Assembly: GCF_037081835.1 (NCBI RefSeq)
Contig: NZ_CP146516.1
Span: forward strand, 457,501-521,500
Source: Spirobacillus cienkowskii
GTDB taxonomy: Bacteria; Bdellovibrionota_B; Oligoflexia; Silvanigrellales; Silvanigrellaceae
Reading direction: 5' to 3'
DNA length: 64,000 nt
Shown here in pieces: positions 18,605-27,620 of the stretch (the first letter of the stretch is position 1; each line of letters begins with the position of its first letter). Under the pieces are notes generated by a model. It saw nothing but the letters and a program-made list of their open reading frames with translations. It was not told the origin of the DNA and did no database searches. The translations under genes and the position numbers were made by a program.

Positions 18605-19411
18605 ATGTCTTCCAAAAAATCGTTAAAGGTTGCTACAGTACAATTTGACCCAATTAGCGGTAACTTTGGTTACAACTCAAAGGTGATAGCTGCATTCTTA
18701 GAGGAGGCCGCGCAAGAAAGAGCGCGCCTTGTTTTATTTCCAGAGCTTGCTCTTTCGGGATATGATTTGTATTTGGTTGAAGAAGGTCGGTGTAGCGTTA
18801 ATGAAAGTGGTGCTGCAATAAATTATTTATTAAACACGTGCAGCAGGCTACAAATTTATGCTGTTGTTGGTGCGTGTATTCAACGACCAGATGGTCTAGC
18901 AAATGGTGCATTTGTGATTAATGACAAAGGCAATATTTTAGGAATTTACGAAAAACATTATTTAGATAGTTTTGAAAAAAAATTTTTTCTTCAAGGCAAA
19001 ACAGGTCTTCAGTTTGATGTTGATTCTTGGAAAATTTCTATTGCAATTTCCTATGACTCGCAACACCCAGAACATGCAAAGGCAATGGCCAAAGAAGATG
19101 CTGCTGTTTATTTGGTTTTGGGAGCGTTTATCAAAACTGGTAAAGAGTTAAGTCATTCTTCTATTTTTTCTACAAGAGCATTTGATAATACCATGTATGT
19201 TGCTGTATCGAATTTTGTTGGTAGCCATGGAGAGTTAGATTTTAGTGGTCAAAGCGCAATTTTTGATCCCGAAGGTCAAATTCTATGTGAAGGAAGCATA
19301 ACAGAACCAGGTATTTTTTATGCCGAGTTGCATGAATCAGAAATATTACGAATTAAAAACCAACCTCAAGCACCTATTGATATTCCTGTAAATCCATTTT
19401 TTCATAAGTAA
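18605..19411 (+). CDS. Carbon-nitrogen hydrolase (nitrilase) homologue lacking the catalytic Cys
   Basis: The 268-residue protein follows the nitrilase fold. The catalytic Glu47 is in FPELALSGYD and Lys117 in YEKHYL. The nucleophile position, normally CYD, reads SYD (AISYDSQHPEH, Ser149, codon TCC). The Glu-Lys-Cys triad is therefore broken at its essential residue. It may be a pseudoenzyme or binding protein. The frame is intact and the gene has an AAGGAAAATAG upstream, so it does not look decayed. A terminator follows. Confidence 0.85.
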   Translation: MSSKKSLKVATVQFDPISGNFGYNSKVIAAFLEEAAQERARLVLFPELALSGYDLYLVEEGRCSVNESGAAINYLLNTCSRLQIYAVVGACIQRPDGLANGAFVINDKGNILGIYEKHYLDSFEKKFFLQGKTGLQFDVDSWKISIAISYDSQHPEHAKAMAKEDAAVYLVLGAFIKTGKELSHSSIFSTRAFDNTMYVAVSNFVGSHGELDFSGQSAIFDPEGQILCEGSITEPGIFYAELHESEILRIKNQPQAPIDIPVNPFFHK

Positions 19412-19430
19412 CCAGATTGATTTTAAAATT

Positions 19431-19487
19431 AAAAAACAGTGCTATTTAAAATAAATTTTTTTAATTTTTGGGAAGCGCTGGTTTTTA
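19431..19487 (+). terminator. Terminator after nitrilase homologue
   Basis: CAGTGCT (19437-19443) pairs with AGCGCTG (19474-19480), flanked by AAAAA and followed by GTTTTTT. The loop is long, about 30 nt. It is the first of two hairpins before the secreted-protein region. Confidence 0.6.
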
Positions 19488-19574
19488 AAAATATCATTTC
19501 ATTAAAATAACATAAATTTAATTTATTAAAAAATTTATATTAATTTATATTAAAAATTAAATTTATAAAATAAT

Positions 19575-19624
19575 AAAAAACTAAAAATATCAATTATTTA
19601 GTTTGATAATTTTAGTTTTTTTTG
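19575..19624. terminator. AT-rich inverted repeat, terminator-like
   Basis: AAAAAACTAAAAATATCAA is mirrored, with one mismatch, by TTTGATAATTTTAGTTTTTT about 8 nt later. It can stop transcription from either side or form a cruciform. The remaining part of the 267-bp gap between the flanking genes is plain AT-rich sequence. Confidence 0.5.
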
Positions 19625-19678
19625 ATATTTGATTTTTGAATTTAAAATAGTTCTATTTTTTTTACATAGGAGGTATAA

Positions 19679-20329
19679 TTGTATAAATCTATTTTTAAAA
19701 TAGCGTTAACTTCTTTATCGATATGTGGTTTTTATTTTGGTAATGCGAGTGCTAATAGTAATTCTCAAAATTTTTGTCACGTATTGGGGCAAAAATTAAA
19801 TAATAAATACAGCAATGGTTCTATTTCGACATTAACGTATTTTAATTATTCTTTGTTAGGTGGCACAGATTACTATCAACGCACTGAATATAAATTTGAT
19901 TATAGTGACTATTCCAACTCATTAGAAGATTGTTCTTATACGAATTATGGAAATGGCGATGAAAGAGTAAAATTGAGGTTAACACGGGTTACACCAATTG
20001 TAATTAGTGAAAATATGTATGATTATCCTAACCCAACTTTTGAAATTGATGTAAGACGGATAAGAGAATTGTCATTTTATCAAAAATTTAATGCAGGATT
20101 TTCTACATCTAGAGATTATGGATGGCATGTAAATTTTGTTTATTCTCATAATTGTGAAAACAATATTAGCAATTCTCTTATAAAATTATTTCAAAATAAA
20201 TTTAAAAATGAAAATACAATAGTGCCTAGTAACTTTAATGATTTAATAAAAAATATGGTTTCAAAAAATGTTTGCAATGCACATTATTTGAGTTTAGAAA
20301 ATATTATTAACGATATAATAAAAGGATAA
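19679..20329 (+). CDS. Secreted protein of unknown function
   Basis: The 216-residue protein has a signal peptide (about 1-25, cleavage near NASAN). The mature part is rich in Tyr, Asn and Asp, with four or five Cys and no recognised domain. The start is TTG at 19679, decided by a perfect AGGAGG 5 nt upstream. Only 3 bp separate it from the next gene, which encodes a crystallin-like protein, so the two are an operon. Confidence 0.7.
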   Translation: MYKSIFKIALTSLSICGFYFGNASANSNSQNFCHVLGQKLNNKYSNGSISTLTYFNYSLLGGTDYYQRTEYKFDYSDYSNSLEDCSYTNYGNGDERVKLRLTRVTPIVISENMYDYPNPTFEIDVRRIRELSFYQKFNAGFSTSRDYGWHVNFVYSHNCENNISNSLIKLFQNKFKNENTIVPSNFNDLIKNMVSKNVCNAHYLSLENIINDIIKG

Positions 20330-20332
20330 AAA

Positions 20333-20785
20333 ATGAAAAAGTTATTAGGTAAATTTATTATTTGTAGTTCTATATTATCAGCTTCTTCAACTGCTATGGC
20401 TTCTGATTGTGTGCTGTATCAAGGCTCTCCTCATGACAATGGTTATCAACTTAGCATGTCAAATGGCGAAGCTTATCATGATTTTTCTAATATAATGATT
20501 AGTAGTAGAAGATGGGTTGGCTATTTTTGGGGTATGCTCTTTGGTGGTTGGATGGGGTACGACGAATCTTTTGATAACCAGACAAGTAGTGCAGAAGTCG
20601 CGCCTGGTTGTGCATTATATTTATATGAAAATGCTAATTATACCGGAAAAAAAACTGAACTAGCAAATCCAATTAGCAATTCACAGAGTTTTACACAAAA
20701 TCTTCATGAAATTGGAATAGGAGATACTGTTTCTTCGGCACTGTGTCAATGCGGTAATGTATTTCAGCCAGAGTTTGCAAAGTGA
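20333..20785 (+). CDS. Secreted beta/gamma-crystallin-like protein
   Basis: The 150-residue protein has a signal peptide (about 1-23). The mature part resembles a beta/gamma-crystallin Greek-key unit: CVLYQG at the start, then GCALYLYENANYTGKKTEL, and LHEIGIGDTVSSALC near the end. Members of this fold often bind Ca2+ through N/D-N/D-X-X-S/T-S motifs; GDTVSSAL fits this in part. A paralogue lies at 24051. Its location is the periplasm or outside the cell. The assignment rests on motif reading only. Confidence 0.65.
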   Translation: MKKLLGKFIICSSILSASSTAMASDCVLYQGSPHDNGYQLSMSNGEAYHDFSNIMISSRRWVGYFWGMLFGGWMGYDESFDNQTSSAEVAPGCALYLYENANYTGKKTELANPISNSQSFTQNLHEIGIGDTVSSALCQCGNVFQPEFAK

Positions 20786-21438
20786 ATTAAATTATAATTT
20801 TAATAAATTTAATTATCAAAAAAATAATTTTTACAGAGAGCAAAACTTTGATTAAAAAATTATTGCCTGTTTTTTTATAACGCACATTCTGTGCAAATGC
20901 GCAAAGTATTATTTTTAGTGAATTGCGCTCAGTCAATTCAGTATTATTTTGGCAACTATATAGGAAAAATAGAACATGGTTATTGGAAGTCTCTCTTGTT
21001 TTCAGGAGTGATAGTGCGGCATTCCAATTTACAAACATAGCACAAACCAAAATTATAATTTATAAGTTGAGTATGAAATTGCTGCTAAATTTTTGCGCAT
21101 CACATCTGATCTATACTGTTTTTGATGCGTTAAGTTCCATAGGAGAAGGTGTAGTAAAAGGTGCTTATGAAGACATGAATTGAATAAAATAAAGCCGATT
21201 TTTTTTTATTTTATGGGCGATAGCTTAATATAAAAGCAAAACTACAGAAAAATTAAAAAGTCACTAAAATAATTGCTATCATTTAAAAATTAAGATAAAA
21301 ATCATGATGAATTTAAAATTAAGCATGATTTTTATAGAGGGTAATAGCATTTATTGTTAGAAATAAGGTTGCAAAATAAAAAAATTATAATTTAAAAATT
21401 TTTTTGTAAATATTAAAATTTATCATCTGGAGAATTGT
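20786..21438 (+). other. Non-coding stretch with possible gene remnants
   Basis: No convincing gene is present in these 650 bp. An ATG frame at 20897-21040 (47 residues, starting MRKVLFLVNCAQSIQYYFGN) and a second frame ending at 21183 (ending FDALSSIGEGVVKGAYEDMN) look more protein-like than their surroundings. Neither has a good Shine-Dalgarno, so they may be pieces of a decayed gene. A 10-bp hairpin (21184-21214) follows them. Confidence 0.35.
21297..21333. repeat. Hairpin upstream of coiled-coil protein gene
   Basis: AAAAATCATG (about 21297-21306) and CATGATTTTT (about 21324-21333) form a 10-bp inverted repeat with a 17-nt AT-rich loop. It could be a terminator for upstream transcription or an operator for the gene at 21439. 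Confidence 0.5.
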
Positions 21439-22776
21439 ATGAAAAAATTAGTGACAGCAACTTTAATGTTATTTCAAACTGTAGCGTATGCAAATAGCAA
21501 ATATATGAAAAATTCGGAAGAAGTGATTAAACACGAAAAAGAGGTTATTTTTCCAGAAATTATTTTTTCAATGTATAAATATAATTTATCTGATAGAAAA
21601 GATAATTTAAAAATAATAATTGAAGATTATAACAATAATAAAATAAAATTAGAAAATTTAATTATAGAATTTGATAATTTGTATAAAAATATTGTTATTG
21701 ATGAAATTGTGAGTTTTGATGAGGCCGATAATTTAAGAAATAAAATTGATCGGTTATCGAGTTTAAAAAGTACAATCCGAAATTCTATGTTTGAATTCAG
21801 AGAATCAGAGCTCAGAATAAGAAAAATTGATAAATCATTAGATAATTATTGTGAAGAGTCAAACTTAATTTTTGATTCTAAAGAAATTAATTTGCATCCA
21901 TTAATAGCTGAAAGATCTATTTATCTAGACGATAGATATACTTCGGATATATTGAGAATGGGAGTTGCAGCTATTTTAGAAATTAAGTTTAAAAGAAGAG
22001 ATATGCGAAATATTGAATATTGGAGTGTTAATGAAAGTTTAGAATTTCACGAAGCAAAAAATTGGTACTATAAAAATACTTGGGTTAAGCAGCCCCAAAA
22101 AATAAAAGAATTAGCATTATCTATTTGTAAAAATTTACCAAGCGAATTTGTGTTAACAGAAGAGCAAGTTAAAAATAAAGAATTTATTTTTAACTTTGTT
22201 TCTCACTTAAAAGGTATGATTGATAGTTCAATACAGAGTATTGATAAATTTTATAATAATAAAGTTTATACTACAGATCAATTAAAAGCATTAATCGACA
22301 GGTTAAATTATTTAAGTGGAGATATTGATCTCAATGAGCTCAAAAGATTTGATGATAAATTAACATTATTTTATATTTTTATGGATAATGAAATTAATAG
22401 ATTAAAAAATGATGTAAAAAATAGCGTTAGAAAATTTATCGATGAGCAGGCAATAAAAGAATCCGACAGTTATAAAGAAAAAAGCCGACAATATGAAAAT
22501 CTATCTAGAGCAAGGAGTATTTTTTACCAAGATATTCTTCATAAATCCTCTCAAGATTTGCTAAAAATTTATCTAAATTATCAGAATAATTGTAAAGAAT
22601 ATATTACTCAAAAACAAGTATTATATGCAAAAATAGATTCTGATGTTAAAAAAATGAGAGAAAATTATGAAAATGATTATAATAGAAATGATCCGTTTTT
22701 TAGAAATATTGACAACAAGGTTTCCATTTTAAAAGATGAAAATAATAAAAGACAACAAAAAATTTGTAATAAATAG
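21439..22776 (+). CDS. Secreted coiled-coil protein of unknown function
   Basis: The 445-residue protein has a signal peptide (about 1-18, ending VAYANS). The rest is charged and helical with long heptad-like stretches (about 50-130 and 245-440). Composition is very rich in Lys, Asn, Ile, Asp and Glu. GGAG lies 6-7 nt before the ATG. A lipoprotein gene starts 8 bp after its stop, so both are probably made together. No family recognised. Confidence 0.68.
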   Translation: MKKLVTATLMLFQTVAYANSKYMKNSEEVIKHEKEVIFPEIIFSMYKYNLSDRKDNLKIIIEDYNNNKIKLENLIIEFDNLYKNIVIDEIVSFDEADNLRNKIDRLSSLKSTIRNSMFEFRESELRIRKIDKSLDNYCEESNLIFDSKEINLHPLIAERSIYLDDRYTSDILRMGVAAILEIKFKRRDMRNIEYWSVNESLEFHEAKNWYYKNTWVKQPQKIKELALSICKNLPSEFVLTEEQVKNKEFIFNFVSHLKGMIDSSIQSIDKFYNNKVYTTDQLKALIDRLNYLSGDIDLNELKRFDDKLTLFYIFMDNEINRLKNDVKNSVRKFIDEQAIKESDSYKEKSRQYENLSRARSIFYQDILHKSSQDLLKIYLNYQNNCKEYITQKQVLYAKIDSDVKKMRENYENDYNRNDPFFRNIDNKVSILKDENNKRQQKICNK

Positions 22777-22784
22777 GAGATTTT

Positions 22785-23285
22785 ATGAAATTATTTTTAT
22801 TATTATTGAGTTTTTTAATTTTTATTTCTTGCAATAATGATGGAGGAAAAGGGGGTAATGTTAATTCTTCTAAAAAAACTGAAGTTGAATATACATCACA
22901 AGGGGAAACTAATTGTAGAGATATTATTATAGAAAAAGACCGCACTAATTATCAATGTAATAATGAAGAATTTAATTTTAAATCTGCTAATAAGATTATT
23001 ATCAGTAAATTTTCTGATAATAAAAAGATACTTGATTATTATACAAAACAAACTTTTACGGCAGGAATAATGGGCGAATTTTCTTTTAGTGAAAATATTG
23101 AAAATATTGAATTTACAGCAAGGCAAATGACCGAAAAGTTGGTGAATGCTATTAAAAAAATAACTACACAAAGATCAAAAGATGTTTTTGAAGAAAAATT
23201 GCCTGAAATCAACACAACCCCTATAGAGGCTTTTAAAGATATTGATTTTGATAAGTTAATAAGTATTGATTTTAATAAACAATAA
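22785..23285 (+). CDS. Small lipoprotein of unknown function
   Basis: The 166-residue protein has a short hydrophobic leader ending in a lipobox (LIFISC, Cys17), then a Gly/Asn-rich linker (NNDGGKGG). Lipid anchoring in the inner or outer membrane is expected. AGGAG lies 7 nt before the ATG. It is the second gene of the unit with the coiled-coil protein. No domain recognised. Confidence 0.7.
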   Translation: MKLFLLLLSFLIFISCNNDGGKGGNVNSSKKTEVEYTSQGETNCRDIIIEKDRTNYQCNNEEFNFKSANKIIISKFSDNKKILDYYTKQTFTAGIMGEFSFSENIENIEFTARQMTEKLVNAIKKITTQRSKDVFEEKLPEINTTPIEAFKDIDFDKLISIDFNKQ

Positions 23286-24050
23286 ATTTCTAGTTAATAG
23301 TTGAAAAAGAGAAATTAGAATAAGAATGTAAATAATAAATAAATAGGTGGATAGATTAGCCATAGTTGGGTTATGTGATTTAAATTTGCCGCTTTGAGCG
23401 AATTTTTTGTAAACACGACTTAAGCTTTTCGTGTTGAGTGGATGAAGACCTTCTTAAAAAATTTGCAATCATGGTTGATAACTTTTCATCTTTTGGCGAC
23501 TAGGTTTTTAGATTTGTTGCGAATAAATTGTGCTCGTATCATGATTTATACCATGCCCTCTGATCTGGATAATGGTTTACTTCCTAAAAATAACCGTTAT
23601 TTCGCCCGATTTGTTACCTTCAATAAGCCCGAATTATTGATTTCAATAACCAAAATATTTTCAGAGCAATAATTAAATAAATAAAAACATTGAGTTACAA
23701 GTCAAGGTGACTGGATGCTTTTATTTAAGCTTTTATAATTATTAAAAAATTTAATTTAAATAAACATATTCTAAAAAACTATTTGAGAAAAAATATTAAA
23801 AATCCGAAGGTTAAATATGAGGCATGAGCTCAAGCCAAGAGGCGATCAATTATTTCAAATTTAATTAAAATTGATTGAAATAATTTTTATAATATTTTTA
23901 TTAAATTATATATATTTATTAAATATTTGTAGTTTTTTGTGATTATTTTTATGTTGATATTTCTTGTTTTAACAGTGAGAAGTCATAAAAATATAAGATT
24001 ATATATCAATTATTTATTAGTAGTTGATAAATTATACAATGGAGATAATT
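23286..24050 (+). other. Non-coding stretch with a possible ORF remnant and a terminator-like hairpin
   Basis: The 765 bp hold no gene I can defend. A 76-residue ATG frame at 23442-23672 (MKTFLKNLQSWLITFHLLATR...) lies in locally less AT-rich DNA and may be a fragment of a foreign or mobile gene; it has no Shine-Dalgarno. At 23848-23885 an 11-bp inverted repeat (AATTATTTCAA with TTGAAATAATT) followed by TTTT looks like a terminator. Confidence 0.35.
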
Positions 24051-24479
24051 ATGAAGTTAATAATTTTTATTGTTTTATTTTTCGGATTTTTAAAAGCGTT
24101 TTCTTCTCAATGTGTTCTTTATGAACATGTTAATGGACATAACCCAATTGTGTTAAAAACAGGGGAATTTGAGTTTTTAGGCTTTCGTTTTGAATTAAAT
24201 CATGGAGACGAAATTTCTGACCTTACGGCAATTACTATTTTAAGAAAAATATATTTTCGGGGAGTTAAGAGCTGGAAAAAAACCTCACGTTCATTAGATA
24301 AAAATGTGAGCATGGTATCTTTAAATCCTGGATGTTACATTATGCTTTATGAGGGTTACAATTATAATAAAAATGAATATAAAATTACTAATTATTCTTC
24401 AATTATATTATTTCAAAATTTATATGATTTTGGAATTGATAATTTAATTTCATCTGTTAAGTGTTATTGTAGTAGTTAA
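24051..24479 (+). CDS. Secreted beta/gamma-crystallin-like protein, second copy
   Basis: The protein of about 142 residues is a distant paralogue of the one at 20333. Both have a signal peptide, CVLYE/CVLYQ at the mature start, PGCYIMLYEGYNYNKNEY matching PGCALYLYENANYTGKKT, and a final LYDFGIDNLISSVKCYC matching LHEIGIGDTVSSALCQC. ATG at 24051 with GGAG 5 nt upstream is preferred over the upstream ATG at 24024. Function unknown; perhaps a cell-surface or secreted structural protein. Confidence 0.65.
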   Translation: MKLIIFIVLFFGFLKAFSSQCVLYEHVNGHNPIVLKTGEFEFLGFRFELNHGDEISDLTAITILRKIYFRGVKSWKKTSRSLDKNVSMVSLNPGCYIMLYEGYNYNKNEYKITNYSSIILFQNLYDFGIDNLISSVKCYCSS

Positions 24480-24510
24480 AAATTTATTATTAATCTAAAA
24501 ATAAATTTTT
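24478..24510. terminator. Bidirectional terminator between convergent genes
   Basis: AAAAATTTA (24478-24486) and TAAATTTTT (24502-24510) form an AT-only stem between the crystallin-like gene and the leftward DUF4105 gene, whose stop lies inside it. Confidence 0.5.
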
Positions 24511-26429
24511 GTAGTTAATTTAGCTTCATTTTCTGAGTTTTTATTTAAATAACTAAGTTGCACAGAAAAATTCCTAGAAATATAATAAGATAATATTGCT
24601 TTACTTTCTGATGATAATGTAATGTTATTTTTATTAAATCTGTTTCCAAGTTCTGTGGTAACTATAAATTTTATTTTTGAGTTAATTTGTTCTACATACC
24701 CAAAAAGAAAAGTAGGACCAAAATGCCAACCAAAATTTCTAGAATATCCTGTATCTAAATGAAGAAGTGAATAAAAAAATCGATTGTTTTCTTCTCCAAA
24801 TAAAGTAGCACCAACGCCAAACTTTAAATAACCTCGTTCATACTTTGCCTTTTCGTTAAAGCCAAAATTATTTTCTAGTCCTAAATCAAAATGCCAGGCT
24901 AAAAATTCTATATTCTCAAGATTTTTTGGCAAAGACATGATTTCTAATAAATGAAATTTGCGTAGTTCAAATTTTTTGTCTGTCACATTATAACGAAAAG
25001 TTGTATCGAGAAAGCCTATACCTAAACTATTACTATAACCTAAATCACTATCTTCATAATTATGCAGAGCGGGGCGCCACTGAAGTTCTGTAAAGTAGCT
25101 TTCAGCAAGTACACTACCCACACTCATTGCGACCATTCCAGAATCATGCCCTATATGAGGCGGATTTGATTGTGGTTTATTTTCAGTTTTTTCTAATTTA
25201 ACAGCGTCTTTAGCTCTAGATAAAAGTAAAGTATGTCTTAGTTTTCCATATTTAACTAGATCGTTTGAGCCCACAAGTTTTTCTTTGTAATCAATATATT
25301 CTAATGTAGAGTCGATAACATTTGCTTTACAGTATTTATCACAATTCGAAAACGTATTTTCTAAAATGTTATTGTTTTCAACAATATTTTTTAAAATTAT
25401 ACTTTCAGTATTATTGAGTAAAGCAACCTTTGTGACATAGCGCGACAGAACAGAAGGTCTGTAAGTGACATTTGTGACAAAATTAGGAATATTTTCTACA
25501 ATTCTAATTGTATCAGAAGGAATTGCATATATTAAAGCTTTATTTGTTAGAAAAAGATCTGGTTTAGCAGCCTCTAGCAAGGCAAGCATAACGTATGCGC
25601 AATTATCATCTAAATAGTAATAATCAATATAAGTCCAGCCAACTTCCCAAAGCAGTAGCTCAAGCAATTTAATTTCATTTTTACTAAAGTTTAACTTATA
25701 TTCCCACAAGTCTCGGCTTTCATAATTATTATATTCTTGAATTTTTTGATAATATGGTAATACAGAAAATTTTCCTTTATAACCTCCAAGCAAACCTTTA
25801 AAAACAAATAATAAATCTTTATTTAAAGGAACAAATGCTGAAAAATTAGTGATATCGTCAAGTAATGCAGAATCACTACTTTCTACTGCTTTTCTGTGAA
25901 GTCTAAGAAAAGTATGTCCAAATAAAGAGCCTGGGCCATCAGCGACATAATTTGAAAAAACTAACGAAATACCATTATACTCAAGATAGTTAATAAAATT
26001 ATTTAATTGGTTACATTCTTGTTTAGGAATTTTCTCGGTATCAATTTGTAATTCTTGAATAAGAAAATGCATTCGTGCTGGGTATTTGCATTGAGGATGC
26101 ATAGAAACTTCATTGATTTCTATTAAGCTAGAATTGAAAAATGCTGTTAGTGTTGCAATAAGTTCTTCTTCAGGATTATTTCGCCCATTTTTGGCAAGAA
26201 AAAATTTAGAATCACTAACCAAGCTTTTTTGCTTTAAACTAAAAGTTTTATCTGGAATAAATAAGATTTTTTTCCAAGCTCTTGCTTCTGCAGTTTTGAG
26301 TTTACGAGCTTTTTGGATAAGTACGTTTAGGTAACTGTTTTCATTTGCGAGAGAGCTTTTTGATACTAATATTATGTTTAAAGTAAAAATAAAAAAAGCA
26401 CATATTAAATAAAATTTTATAATCATCAT
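24495..26429 (-). CDS. DUF4105 (Lnb-type) periplasmic/outer-membrane protein
   Basis: The 644-residue protein has a signal peptide (about 1-28). The DUF4105 core follows at roughly 150-330, with FSNYVADGPGSLFGHTFLRLHR and YYYLDDNCAYVMLALLEA. The conserved His and Cys fit the papain-like arrangement proposed for this family. The last 230 residues alternate polar and hydrophobic positions, end in an aromatic residue (TTKIYF) and look like an outer-membrane barrel. It lies 2 bp after a DUF3015 gene, a common pairing. Biochemical role unknown; a peptidase or amidase activity is only an inference. Confidence 0.8.
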   Translation of the reverse strand: MMIIKFYLICAFFIFTLNIILVSKSSLANENSYLNVLIQKARKLKTAEARAWKKILFIPDKTFSLKQKSLVSDSKFFLAKNGRNNPEEELIATLTAFFNSSLIEINEVSMHPQCKYPARMHFLIQELQIDTEKIPKQECNQLNNFINYLEYNGISLVFSNYVADGPGSLFGHTFLRLHRKAVESSDSALLDDITNFSAFVPLNKDLLFVFKGLLGGYKGKFSVLPYYQKIQEYNNYESRDLWEYKLNFSKNEIKLLELLLWEVGWTYIDYYYLDDNCAYVMLALLEAAKPDLFLTNKALIYAIPSDTIRIVENIPNFVTNVTYRPSVLSRYVTKVALLNNTESIILKNIVENNNILENTFSNCDKYCKANVIDSTLEYIDYKEKLVGSNDLVKYGKLRHTLLLSRAKDAVKLEKTENKPQSNPPHIGHDSGMVAMSVGSVLAESYFTELQWRPALHNYEDSDLGYSNSLGIGFLDTTFRYNVTDKKFELRKFHLLEIMSLPKNLENIEFLAWHFDLGLENNFGFNEKAKYERGYLKFGVGATLFGEENNRFFYSLLHLDTGYSRNFGWHFGPTFLFGYVEQINSKIKFIVTTELGNRFNKNNITLSSESKAILSYYISRNFSVQLSYLNKNSENEAKLTTKIYF

Positions 26430-26431
26430 TT

Positions 26432-26962
26432 TTAAATTAGGCGTTCACAACTTCCAGAAAGAGTATTATGTTCTTTTAATTCTTTTTTGTAATTTTCTAG
26501 CACTACAGTTGGTTCAGAAGAATCAAATAATTTATTGTAGTTTTCTTGGCTTAATTTTAAAAACTGCTCTTGAGGACAGCCAAATACTTCTGCTAGTGCA
26601 GAAATATGTTCTCCATTGCCTTGAGCTGCTTCTTTGTTGAGACTCGAAAAGTTTGCAGCCATAAATACTTCTTGTTCTTGTTTTAGAGCCATATCACTGC
26701 GTGGTGCAACGCAATTTGAAGTACCAGAAGACATCGCAAAGGTTTGCGTGGGTCCAAAAATATTATTTACAACTGAGGCTCCTATTTGAGGCAGCATGTC
26801 TTTTTCTTTTATAAATATTGAGGCTACACCACAACCACTCATTCCATAGGCTTCAGTGCTTTTGTAGTTACCTTTTTTGGCAAAGGGGTTTTGTGAAAAG
26901 GCTTTGTTGCTCAAAACAAAAACAGATAATGCAGAAAAAATAAGTAATTTTTTAAGTTTCAT
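26432..26962 (-). CDS. DUF3015 family secreted protein
   Basis: The 176-residue protein has a signal peptide (about 1-23). It shows the DUF3015 pattern: a GCG motif (SGCGVASIFI), a central TQTFAMSSGTSNC, and a helical part with NFSSLNKEAAQGNGEHISALAEVFGC. Four or five Cys suggest disulfides in the periplasm. It sits directly upstream of the DUF4105 gene in the same unit and is a paralogue of the next gene. Confidence 0.82.
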   Translation of the reverse strand: MKLKKLLIFSALSVFVLSNKAFSQNPFAKKGNYKSTEAYGMSGCGVASIFIKEKDMLPQIGASVVNNIFGPTQTFAMSSGTSNCVAPRSDMALKQEQEVFMAANFSSLNKEAAQGNGEHISALAEVFGCPQEQFLKLSQENYNKLFDSSEPTVVLENYKKELKEHNTLSGSCERLI

Positions 26963-26990
26963 AAAATTTGCTCCCGAATAAAATATTAAG

Positions 26991-27485
26991 TTAAATTATT
27001 AAGCTGCATCCATTGACTAAAACAGGATCATTTTTGATTTCTGATTGAATGACTTCGAGTGCAGCCATACTTCCGGGAGATATAAATATTTTTTCATATG
27101 AGTTTTGTAGTTTTACTGCAAAGTTAGGATAAATATCTTTTTTGCAACCAAATGTGCTTGAAAATGCTTTTAAAGATTCACCATCTCCTTGAGCAATTTC
27201 TTTAGACAGCGCAGAAAAGTTATCTGCAATAAATCGTTGTTGTGCGGTGAGTGCAACTTCTTGTGAAGGCTCTAAGCAGTTTGAAGTTCCTGATGTAATA
27301 CCAAAAAACTGGGAACCAAAAAGCGATCCATTTGTTGTTGCAGCAAAAACTTGATTGCCATTTTCTCCCATCACTTGAGAACCAAAACCACATCCTGCCA
27401 TACCAAAAGGGGATTTTGCATAGCAAAGTGAGGTGATACCTAAACTTAAAAGAGCGGTAGATTGTAAGATTTTCCTGAAAAGCAT
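26991..27485 (-). CDS. DUF3015 family secreted protein
   Basis: The 164-residue protein is closer to the family consensus than its neighbour: AGCGFGSQVMGENGNQVFAATTNGSLFGSQFFGITSGTSNC, then NFSALSKEIAQGDGESLKAFSSTFGC. The signal peptide ends near CYAKS. AGGAGC lies before the ATG at 27485. It is the first gene of the three-gene DUF3015-DUF3015-DUF4105 unit. Function unknown. Confidence 0.84.
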   Translation of the reverse strand: MLFRKILQSTALLSLGITSLCYAKSPFGMAGCGFGSQVMGENGNQVFAATTNGSLFGSQFFGITSGTSNCLEPSQEVALTAQQRFIADNFSALSKEIAQGDGESLKAFSSTFGCKKDIYPNFAVKLQNSYEKIFISPGSMAALEVIQSEIKNDPVLVNGCSLII

Positions 27486-27620
27486 AGGAAGCTCCTTTTT
27501 TAAAGCATCTAAATTCCTGTTACTTAATAGTAAATTAATTTCTTAGAGTCAAATAATATTTAGTAAAAAAATTGAAAGTTAATTGTATTTTTATATTTAT
27601 TTATTTTTTAGTTATACAAA

